A stretch of 13,018 nt of DNA from CAYVSF01 sp046482855 (GTDB lineage: Bacteria > Bacteroidota > Bacteroidia > Bacteroidales > UBA12077): positions 1 through 13,018 of the forward strand of contig JAWOEH010000122.1 in assembly GCA_046482855.1 (NCBI GenBank), written 5' to 3'. Below the pieces are notes generated by a model. It was not told the origin of the DNA, searched no databases, and saw nothing but the letters and a program-made list of their open reading frames with translations. Positions 6,779 to 13,018 of the stretch are shown piece after piece (the first letter of the stretch is position 1; each line of letters opens with the position of its first letter). A program made the position numbers and the translations under genes.

Positions 6779-7564
6779 ATGCCTATGTTAACTTTTTACA
6801 AATATCAGGGCGCCGGAAACGACTTTCTCATTATAGATAACCGCAAAAGGCTATACAATGTTGTGCAATCCCAAATTGAGGCGCTGTGCAACAGGCGTTT
6901 TGGCATTGGTGCTGATGGACTTATGTTGTTGGAAGATCATCCGGAAGCGGACTTTGCCATGCGCTACTTCAACAGCGATGGAAACGAAGCCACCATGTGC
7001 GGAAACGGGGGGCGTTGTATTGTGGCATTCGCCAACAAATTGGGAATTATCGGCAATTCCACCACCTTTATGGCTGTGGACGGGCTGCATAAAGCTACTC
7101 TTGGGCAAGGAAACAGTGTATCGCTTGAAATGCAGCCTGTGGAGACAATTACCACGATAAAAGAAGGCTATTTTCTGAATACAGGCTCGCCCCACGTAGT
7201 ACAATTCATTCATGAACCCATGAGTCACGAAGAAGTTGTTAGCCGGGGGCGCACATTGCGCTACGATAAGCGATTTGCTCCGGAAGGAACCAATGTAAAT
7301 TTTGTGCTGGCGTCGGACGATGAACTCCGTGTATGGACTTATGAACGAGGTGTGGAGAATGAAACACTGGCCTGTGGGACAGGCGTTACAGCAACTGCCA
7401 TTTCGACACACAAATACCTGAATACTGACAAAAATTCATTCAACATCAGGGCTAAAGGAGGAAACCTTCATGTATCCTTTGCTGTCACGCCCACTAGCAT
7501 TCAACATATTTGGCTTACAGGGCCGGCAACCTACGTATTTAAGGGAGAAATACCCATACCTTGA
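6779..7564 (+). CDS. dapF: diaminopimelate epimerase DapF
   Basis: DapF converts LL-diaminopimelate to meso-diaminopimelate in the cytoplasm, feeding lysine and peptidoglycan synthesis without a cofactor. The two catalytic cysteines are visible: C74 in DGNEATMCGNGGRC and C199 in ENETLACGTGVTA. Other family signatures are YQGAGNDFLIID (9-20), RFGIGADGLMLLE (40-52), NTGSPHVV (134-141) and PEGTNVNFV (168-176). The 261-residue length is normal. The start at 6779 or Met3 (6785) cannot be separated; neither has a Shine-Dalgarno. No other dap gene is in the window, so it appears to be transcribed alone. Downstream, 7565-7809 has no convincing gene or terminator. Confidence 0.96.
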   Translation: MPMLTFYKYQGAGNDFLIIDNRKRLYNVVQSQIEALCNRRFGIGADGLMLLEDHPEADFAMRYFNSDGNEATMCGNGGRCIVAFANKLGIIGNSTTFMAVDGLHKATLGQGNSVSLEMQPVETITTIKEGYFLNTGSPHVVQFIHEPMSHEEVVSRGRTLRYDKRFAPEGTNVNFVLASDDELRVWTYERGVENETLACGTGVTATAISTHKYLNTDKNSFNIRAKGGNLHVSFAVTPTSIQHIWLTGPATYVFKGEIPIP

Positions 7565-7644
7565 TACCCACAGCACAGAAAACGGAACCCCGAAAGCGAG
7601 ATCTTCCAATAAACTGGACAATAAAGCCCTCCATCACAAAAATT

Positions 7645-7652
7645 TACCTTTG
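7645..7652 (+). promoter_or_regulatory. possible -7 element upstream of the small membrane protein gene
   Basis: TACCTTTG matches TAnnTTTG perfectly, but no good -33 TTG is found at the right distance. If used, it would produce a leader of about 150 bases before the ATG at 7810, in which I recognise no riboswitch or stable hairpin. Confidence 0.3.
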
Positions 7653-7809
7653 CTATTCACAATCGCTGGTGTAGGGGTATAAAACATCTCCGAACAATAG
7701 GGATTCGCAACCCCAAAAGAATTCCTGAACAGCCTACAAGGTTGCAAGGCGCGCAAGTAAAACAGAGGGCAAAAACAGGAATCGAAAGGATTTAAATCGA
7801 AACAGAAAA

Positions 7810-8127
7810 ATGACACAAGAACCCATCCCCATTTCCGACCTGTTTAGTCTACTCCTCTTTTTAGGGTCAATTACATTTTTATTGGGTGCCGCTTTTCAAA
7901 GCTTTGTGCTTTACAAGAATAAGAAACCCATTTTGACAAGCATTACCGTGGTTCTGCTTACAAGGGTTTTAACAATTTTAAGTTCCTTTTTCATTTGGAC
8001 ATTTTGGGTGCTGCCCATCGATATCATGTTCCTGTTTCTCTTTTTGCCTGCGGTTTTATCCGAGTTAATTTTCAGCCCCTTACTGTTGAAACTTTTCGGG
8101 GCCTGGAAAGAGAAAAACCAGCACTAA
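7810..8127 (+). CDS. small hydrophobic membrane protein, unknown function
   Basis: I do not recognise a family for this 105-residue protein. Three hydrophobic stretches are visible, at about 11-34, 41-66 and 68-95. Basic residues (YKNKKP) lie between the first two, and a short charged C-terminal tail (WKEKNQH) ends the protein. Together these suggest an inner-membrane protein with three helices. There is only one plausible start, without a Shine-Dalgarno. It stands alone between dapF and the secreted hydrolase gene with gaps of 245 and 290 bases on its sides, so the context says little about its role. The consistent membrane pattern over the full reading frame argues that it is real. Confidence 0.65.
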   Translation: MTQEPIPISDLFSLLLFLGSITFLLGAAFQSFVLYKNKKPILTSITVVLLTRVLTILSSFFIWTFWVLPIDIMFLFLFLPAVLSELIFSPLLLKLFGAWKEKNQH

Positions 8128-8364
8128 CCCGCATAACTAATCCTTGGGAGGAAAGGGAATGCATCTGCTTTTTGGGCTTATACCTAAGTTGTTTTTCTTA
8201 AGCTGCAAGCCTTAACCACATAGCCCAAACAACCGCAAGACAGAAAGGCAAAACCAGGCGCAAGCCCTAAACATTTAACCTGATAATCAGATACATATAT
8301 TCATCTACAGTGAAAACGCACACATGGTAGTAAGCTGCAACAAATAACATTGCTAAACCTTTGG

Positions 8365-8395
8365 TTGTACAATTGGTCAAAACTTGGTAACTTAT
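8365..8395 (+). promoter_or_regulatory. weak candidate promoter of the S9 hydrolase gene
   Basis: TTG (8365-8367) and TAACTTAT (8388-8395) are 20 bases apart, the right geometry, but the -7 box has only a partial match. The TTG is part of a perfect 8-base palindrome, TTGTACAA (8365-8372), which could be an operator half. The remainder of the gap 8128-8364 shows no gene, RNA or clear terminator. Confidence 0.25.
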
Positions 8396-8417
8396 CCTAA
8401 ACACTAAAACAGACGTT

Positions 8418-9506
8418 ATGAAACACAAAATGCTGACGTTGATCTTGGGCCTTACCGCCTTGCTTTACTTCATGCCGGCAAAAGCGCAAGAATCAACCGA
8501 CAAGGAAGTGATAAAGAAATTAAACCAGCAGGTGGACTATCTTCGGCACAGGCTGGATCAAGTTGAAAAAGGGATCGATGATCTCATCTGGTTTCAACGA
8601 GTAGGCGACGTAGCACATGTGGACAAAGTGTACATAACAGGTCCGCCACTTGCAAAAGAGAAAAACCCCACTGCTCAGGGAGCCGGCAATCCGGTGAAAT
8701 TCTGGTCTTATGTTTTTGTTCCAAAGGACATTGACCCGGCAAAAAAATATCCATTGATTGTATTACCTCACGGGGGCGTACACTCAAATTTTGGTACCTA
8801 CTACACCCACATCATTCGCGAACTGATGTATCAGCAATATATTGTTGTAGCTGCGGAATACCGTGGAAGTACCGGATACGGCCAGAGCCATTACGAAAAG
8901 ATCGATTACGGCGGATTGGAAGTAGAGGATGTGGATGCCAGCCGCCAGTTTATGGTTGACAACTACAGCATTGTAGACGAGGAACGCATTGGCATTATCG
9001 GATGGAGCCACGGAGGGTTGATTGCCCTGCATAATATTTTCCGTTATCCGGAGAACTACGATGTGGCTTTTGCCGGAGTTCCAGTTAGTGATTTGATTGC
9101 ACGTATGGGCTACAAAACAGAAGGGTACCGGGATTTGTACTCTGTTGACTACCATATTGGCAAAACGGCCTACGAGGATGTGGATGAGTACCGCCGACGT
9201 TCTCCGGCATGGAACGCTCATAAATTGCAGGATACACCTCTGCTAATCCATACCAATACAAATGATGCAGATGTCAATGTGCTGGAAGTTGAACATTTGA
9301 TCAAATCGTTGAAAGCAGCCGATAAGAAGTTTGAGTACCAGATTTATGAAGAGGTACCCGGCGGCCATTCATTCGACCGTATCGATACAAAATATGCACG
9401 ACCTATTCGTGTAAAGATTTACAAATTTCTGGACAAGACGCTACAGGCGCCAAGAAAGATACAGACGGTTGAAGATTTAGAAAGAGCAGCCTACGGTTTT
9501 AATTAA
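8418..9506 (+). CDS. secreted S9/prolyl-oligopeptidase-type alpha/beta serine hydrolase
   Basis: This is a predicted exported serine hydrolase or peptidase of 362 residues. Residues 1-23 form a signal peptide ending AKA before Q24. Residues about 28-56 are a charged heptad-like stretch (KKLNQQVDYLRHRLDQVEK) likely to be a short coiled coil. The alpha/beta-hydrolase domain follows from about 95. It has an oxyanion-hole segment LPHGGVHSNFG (116-126), the S9-like AAEYRGSTGYG (145-155), the nucleophile elbow GWSHGG with S197, the probable acid D283 in NTNDADVNV, and H317 in PGGHSF. The beta-propeller found in classical prolyl oligopeptidases is absent, so the active site is probably more open. 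The substrate (peptide or ester) cannot be told from sequence. It has its own upstream gap and a strong terminator after it. Confidence 0.85.
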   Translation: MKHKMLTLILGLTALLYFMPAKAQESTDKEVIKKLNQQVDYLRHRLDQVEKGIDDLIWFQRVGDVAHVDKVYITGPPLAKEKNPTAQGAGNPVKFWSYVFVPKDIDPAKKYPLIVLPHGGVHSNFGTYYTHIIRELMYQQYIVVAAEYRGSTGYGQSHYEKIDYGGLEVEDVDASRQFMVDNYSIVDEERIGIIGWSHGGLIALHNIFRYPENYDVAFAGVPVSDLIARMGYKTEGYRDLYSVDYHIGKTAYEDVDEYRRRSPAWNAHKLQDTPLLIHTNTNDADVNVLEVEHLIKSLKAADKKFEYQIYEEVPGGHSFDRIDTKYARPIRVKIYKFLDKTLQAPRKIQTVEDLERAAYGFN

Positions 9507-9552
9507 AAGCCAATTAGTAGCACATGAGGTTGCTAATAAAAATCCGAATAAT

Positions 9553-9582
9553 AAAAAAGGGAAGCCGTGGCTTCCCTTTTTT
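9553..9582. terminator. bidirectional intrinsic terminator
   Basis: AAAAAAGGGAAGCC pairs perfectly with GGCTTCCCTTTTTT around a two-base centre. A G/C-rich stem is flanked by A6 and T6, so it can stop transcription on both strands. It sits between the convergent hydrolase gene (stop 9506) and gyrB (stop 9601). Confidence 0.92.
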
Positions 9583-9600
9583 ATCTCATGTTAATGCCTT

Positions 9601-11604
9601 TTACACATCGATATTTGCATACTTGGCATGTTTCTGAATAAAGTCTCTGCGCGGAGGCACTTCGTCGCCCATAAGCATGGAAAAGATACGATCGGCTTCA
9701 GCAGCGCTGTCGATGGTTACCTGACGCATCTTGCGAAACTCGGGATCCATCGTTGTGTCCCATAGCTGTTCCGCATTCATCTCACCCAAACCTTTGTAGC
9801 GCTGAATTGTAACAGCGGCTTCCACGCCGTTCCCCAACTCCTCAACCGCGAGTGCACGTTCCTCTTCAGTCCAGCAATAGCGGAAATTCTTTCCTCGTCT
9901 TATCAAATAGAGGGGAGGCGTTGCAATATATAAATAGCCTCGTCGGACCAATTCCGTCATATAACGGAAGAAGAAAGTCATAATCAGCGTTGCAATGTGG
10001 CTACCATCCACGTCGGCATCACACATAATAACAACCTTATGGTAACGAAGTTTTTCCAGGTTTAGCTCCTTGCTGTCCTCATCGGTACCAATAGACACGC
10101 CAAGAGCAGTAAAAATATTCTTAATCTCTTCATTTTCGAATACCTTGTGCTGCATGGCCTTTTCCACATTCAGGATCTTACCACGTAAAGGCAAAATGGC
10201 CTGAAATTTTCGATCACGGCCTGATTTTGCCGTACCTCCTGCCGAATCACCCTCCACAAGGAAAAGCTCGCCCACTTCCGGATTCTTATCGGAACAATCG
10301 GAAAGTTTACCCGGCAAGCCGGAGCCTGTCATCACACTTTTACGCTGCACCATCTCACGGGCCTTACGAGCCGCATGACGAGCCGTAGCAGCCATGATCA
10401 CCTTTTGCACAATGGTTCGGGCATCCTTAGGATTCTCCTCAAGGTAATAATTGAGTTGTTCGCTTATGGCCTGATCCACTGCTCCCGAAACGTCAGAGTT
10501 TCCTAACTTGGTTTTTGTCTGACCTTCAAACTGAGGTTCAGCCACTTTTACCGAAATCACCGCTGTAAGTCCCTCACGAAAATCATCGCCGCTGATATCA
10601 AACTTCAACTTAGCTAACATCCCGGACTTATCCGCATAACTCTTAAGCGTACGCGTAAGTCCGCGTCGGAATCCGGCCATGTGTGTACCTCCCTCAATGG
10701 TATTGATGTTATTCACATAACTGTGAATATTCTCGCTAAAAGAGGTATTATACTGCAGAGCCACCTCAACGGGCACTCCATTCTTTTCCGTTTCGATATG
10801 CACAGTATCCTGAATAATCTTTTCGCGCGTTCCATCCAGAAAGGCTACAAACTCCTTCAGTCCCTCTTCGGAGTAGAAGGTCTCGGAACGATAGTGAGGT
10901 TCCTCATTGGGATCATCGCCATTTCCATTCTCCTCAAACTCTCTCATATCGATAATGGAAAGCTTAATACCCTTGTTCAGGAAGGCCAGTTCGCGAAGTC
11001 TGGAAGCCAGGGTTTCATAATTATAAACCTGACTTGCAAATATTGAGCTATCGGGTTGGAAGGTGATTTTTGTACCCGTAATATCGGTTTCGCCAACCAC
11101 CTTCAGTTCGGTTGTAGGCTTTCCGATAGAGAACTCCTGTTGATAGATCTTTCCATCTCGATGCACTTCGGCAAGGAGCTTACTGGAGAGCGCATTCACA
11201 CAGGAAACACCTACTCCGTGAAGACCTCCGGAAACCTTATAAGAATCTTTATTAAACTTCCCCCCGGCATGCAATACGGTCATCACTACTTCCAATGCCG
11301 ATTTGCCCTCTTTTTCGTGGTAATCGACCGGAATTCCCCTACCATTATCCACTACGGTTATAGAGTTATCCTCATTAATAACTACATCGATGGTAGTACA
11401 ATAACCGCCCAGAGCTTCATCGATAGAGTTATCCACCACCTCATACACCAGGTGGTGCAACCCTTTATCGCCAACATCGCCGATGTACATAGCAGGTCGT
11501 TTTCGCACAGCTTCAAGGCCTTCAAGCACCTGTATACTACCTGCTGAGTATTCGCTTGCTTGAGTTGCTTTTACCTGAGAATCATCTTTTTCTAATTCGC
11601 TCAT
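9601..11604 (-). CDS. gyrB: DNA gyrase subunit B
   Basis: GyrB is the ATPase subunit of DNA gyrase, which with GyrA introduces negative supercoils into DNA. It has 667 residues. The GHKL ATPase domain carries E55 and N59 (YEVVDNSIDEA), DNGRG (86-90) and GGLHGVG (126-132). The transducer domain has QTKTKLGN (362-369). The TOPRIM domain has E451 in LVEGDSAGG and D529/D531 in CDADVDG, and the C-terminal tail is RYKGLGEMN then KYANIDV. QAILPLRGKILNVEKA (468-483) distinguishes GyrB from most ParE proteins. It lacks the large TOPRIM insert of proteobacterial GyrB, as usual outside that group. The start at 11604 gives a normal N-terminal tail before YSAGSIQVLEGLEAVRKRP. It lies downstream of an outer-membrane protein gene on the same strand but is separated from it by a terminator. 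Confidence 0.97.
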   Translation of the reverse strand: MSELEKDDSQVKATQASEYSAGSIQVLEGLEAVRKRPAMYIGDVGDKGLHHLVYEVVDNSIDEALGGYCTTIDVVINEDNSITVVDNGRGIPVDYHEKEGKSALEVVMTVLHAGGKFNKDSYKVSGGLHGVGVSCVNALSSKLLAEVHRDGKIYQQEFSIGKPTTELKVVGETDITGTKITFQPDSSIFASQVYNYETLASRLRELAFLNKGIKLSIIDMREFEENGNGDDPNEEPHYRSETFYSEEGLKEFVAFLDGTREKIIQDTVHIETEKNGVPVEVALQYNTSFSENIHSYVNNINTIEGGTHMAGFRRGLTRTLKSYADKSGMLAKLKFDISGDDFREGLTAVISVKVAEPQFEGQTKTKLGNSDVSGAVDQAISEQLNYYLEENPKDARTIVQKVIMAATARHAARKAREMVQRKSVMTGSGLPGKLSDCSDKNPEVGELFLVEGDSAGGTAKSGRDRKFQAILPLRGKILNVEKAMQHKVFENEEIKNIFTALGVSIGTDEDSKELNLEKLRYHKVVIMCDADVDGSHIATLIMTFFFRYMTELVRRGYLYIATPPLYLIRRGKNFRYCWTEEERALAVEELGNGVEAAVTIQRYKGLGEMNAEQLWDTTMDPEFRKMRQVTIDSAAEADRIFSMLMGDEVPPRRDFIQKHAKYANIDV

Positions 11605-11766
11605 TGTTTACTACGTTTTTGTCAACAAAAGCCAACCCTCGTGGCAACTTAAAAAGTTCCCATCAATGGGTTTATCTATTCGTTATTTTCTGGCTTTAAC
11701 TCGTTATCATATTCCTTTAGCATACAAGCAATTGCATCATCTGCAACCCTGCCTGTTTTAGCTGAG

Positions 11767-11774
11767 TAAAGATA
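11767..11774 (-). promoter_or_regulatory. candidate -7 element of gyrB
   Basis: On the minus strand TATCTTTA differs from TAnnTTTG at one base. The nearest TTG upstream (11801-11799) is 24 bases away, longer than usual, and overlaps the T tract of the preceding terminator. The leader to the gyrB ATG would be about 155 bases; no recognisable RNA element is seen in it. Confidence 0.3.
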
Positions 11775-11799
11775 ACATTTTTATGGAGAAAACGGTTGC

Positions 11800-11821
11800 A
11801 AAAAAGGGGTAAATTACCCCC
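11800..11821 (-). terminator. intrinsic terminator after the outer-membrane protein gene
   Basis: On the minus strand GGGGTA-ATT-TACCCC forms a 6-bp stem with a 3-base loop (11820-11806; one further C at 11821), followed by six T (11805-11800). It lies about 70 bases after the stop of the beta-barrel gene and before the likely gyrB promoter, so gyrB should be transcribed independently. The near-palindrome could alternatively be a regulator site for gyrB. Confidence 0.65.
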
Positions 11822-11888
11822 AATTTATCAATCGTCACCTCACGCGCAACCACCTGAAGTAAAGCCTCTTAAAAACCACCCTTGTGAT

Positions 11889-13018
11889 TTAGAATGCGTA
11901 GGTAATTCCGGCCATTACATTAAAGCCAAAAGTGCGGTAATATTGCCATAAATAATTTTCAGAAGCCAGCAAGTTATTAACCTGAAGATAACCACTGAGG
12001 ATTTTCGAGTATCGATACTCAAGCCCCAGGTTAAGGGATAAATCTGAGGCCAATTCAATGGCCTCGCCATTTGCATTGAGCACATCGCGTTGCCCTCGCA
12101 CCAAAAGCTCAGAACGTACAAGGATCTTATCCCGCAAATCGTACAACCCCGAGAAACTCAATCGTAATTTATCTTTATGCCAGGGATAATCAATCGTGGT
12201 TGTGGTGTATGAAGTAAACACTCCCTTCGCCTGAAGCGTAAACGCTTCGGAAGGAGTAACGGAGAGCTCCCCATAAAAGCGATTTCTTTCCACTTCGTCA
12301 TATACTACCTTAAATTGGTTTCCTGTGGTACCTGTAGCGGTATATTCATTTACAAAAAAGGCCATATTATCAATTACGGCATGTTCAAATTTAATATTGT
12401 AGTAGGTTGTGGAAGAAAAATTCCCCTTTAATCCCCCATACAGCACTACCTTGTTATCCTGATTACGTATATGTGTTCCGGGAACTACATAGGGATTATT
12501 CCGGATGGTAGTAAAGTAATTATTCATTTCCAATCCACCATCGATACCTGCATAAGGGATAATAATGTGATTCACAATATCGAACTCCATCCTACCGGTG
12601 GGGAACACATAGGTTTTGGTTTTCCCATTATAGCTATCCACCATTAAGTTTACCCCTGCTTTCACGCGCCATTTTTCCCCAAATTTACCGACCCATGGAT
12701 TTAAGGAAAACAGATTATTATTTGAGGAATCCAACTCAGCGGAAGGCATATTGGTATGAAAAGCAACATCAACGCCGCCCATTTCGGCATTAAAGTACTT
12801 CTCCACACTTCCTTTAAGTTGCAAATTATTCTCGCTAAAGGAGAAGTCATCCTGAAAGTAACGATAGTTCAAATCTGCATGATAATTCAAATGAGAAGAG
12901 TCCACATGGGTGCTGTACCAGGACAAGCCGGCCTGTGTTCCGAAGAACCTTTGACGAATATCGCCATCTTCAAAGGTTGTATCTATTTGTGTATCGTAGC
13001 CATAAAAGTGATTCATAT
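11889..13018 (-). CDS. outer-membrane beta-barrel protein, TonB-receptor-like C-terminal part (5' truncated)
   Basis: The reading frame is open to the right window edge, so the beginning of the gene is missing; the Met at 13016 is probably internal. The visible 375 residues are dominated by alternating hydrophobic/polar strands rich in Tyr, Phe, Asn and Ser, with short turns, as in an outer-membrane barrel. The end, VNNLLASENYLWQYYRTFGF followed by a last strand closing with TYAF, resembles the C-terminus of TonB-dependent receptors, and a terminal Phe is the usual barrel-assembly signal. The plug domain and TonB box, if present, lie outside the window, so a non-TonB porin-like barrel remains possible. 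No substrate can be assigned. It ends 284 bases before gyrB on the same strand, with a hairpin terminator between them. Confidence 0.75.
   Translation of the reverse strand, partial: MNHFYGYDTQIDTTFEDGDIRQRFFGTQAGLSWYSTHVDSSHLNYHADLNYRYFQDDFSFSENNLQLKGSVEKYFNAEMGGVDVAFHTNMPSAELDSSNNNLFSLNPWVGKFGEKWRVKAGVNLMVDSYNGKTKTYVFPTGRMEFDIVNHIIIPYAGIDGGLEMNNYFTTIRNNPYVVPGTHIRNQDNKVVLYGGLKGNFSSTTYYNIKFEHAVIDNMAFFVNEYTATGTTGNQFKVVYDEVERNRFYGELSVTPSEAFTLQAKGVFTSYTTTTIDYPWHKDKLRLSFSGLYDLRDKILVRSELLVRGQRDVLNANGEAIELASDLSLNLGLEYRYSKILSGYLQVNNLLASENYLWQYYRTFGFNVMAGITYAF

Noticed and set aside
7690..7720. GGGATTCGCAACCCC-like sequence considered as a tRNA fragment.
   Set aside because: Only a 3-bp stem forms and no other tRNA arm is present.
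7634..7816. Minus-strand 60-codon open frame overlapping the start of the small membrane protein gene.
   Set aside because: Cys/Phe/Pro-rich composition without a recognisable pattern, no promoter-like signal; judged a chance open frame.
11676..11780. Minus-strand open frame in the gyrB leader with a protein-like sequence (contains AKTGRVADDAIACMLKEYD).
   Set aside because: It has no usable start codon before an internal Met that leaves only 15 residues, and there is no Shine-Dalgarno. It could be a decayed gene end, but nothing recognisable supports this.

Overview
The window looks like a chromosomal segment from a Bacteroidota bacterium, probably of the Bacteroidales/Marinilabiliales type. 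The reasons are a short primary sigma factor without region 1.1, upstream sites of the Bacteroidetes TAnnTTTG (-7) type in place of E. coli-like boxes, mostly no Shine-Dalgarno sequences, and an outer-membrane beta-barrel protein ending in Phe. Lineage below phylum is an inference.

Layout, left to right. (1) 1-2081 is an accessory patch. It starts with a displaced fragment of a uvrB 5' end (1-62), followed by an AT-rich two-gene operon (289-1922): an XRE/ImmA-IrrE-type zinc metalloprotease and a DUF4411-type PIN-domain protein, overlapping by 1 bp and resembling a toxin-antitoxin or defence module. A spacer with a strong G-quadruplex motif follows. (2) 2082-4103 is an intact uvrB (nucleotide excision repair). 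(3) 4176-6656 on the minus strand holds the housekeeping sigma factor rpoD and, upstream of it, an HtrA/DegP-family periplasmic serine protease. A factor-independent terminator for rpoD touches the uvrB stop codon. (4) 6779-7564 is dapF (lysine/peptidoglycan precursor synthesis), divergent from the protease; the two predicted promoters lie back to back. (5) 7810-8127 encodes a small three-helix membrane protein of unknown function, and 8418-9506 a secreted S9/prolyl-oligopeptidase-type serine hydrolase. (6) A strong bidirectional terminator separates this hydrolase from gyrB (9601-11604, minus). Upstream of gyrB on the same strand is the 3' part of an outer-membrane beta-barrel (TonB-receptor-like) gene cut by the window edge.

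Most of the window is ordinary core genome: DNA repair, transcription, envelope proteolysis, diaminopimelate synthesis and DNA topology. The unusual part is the left end. The beginning of uvrB occurs twice as an imperfect direct repeat (1-39 and 2125-2163) flanking the metalloprotease/PIN pair. This resembles a small mobile island that entered the 5' end of uvrB and supplied a replacement promoter and N-terminus, as SXT-type elements do at prfC. No integrase is visible in the window, so the mechanism is a hypothesis.

No rRNA, tRNA, CRISPR array or insertion sequence was recognised.
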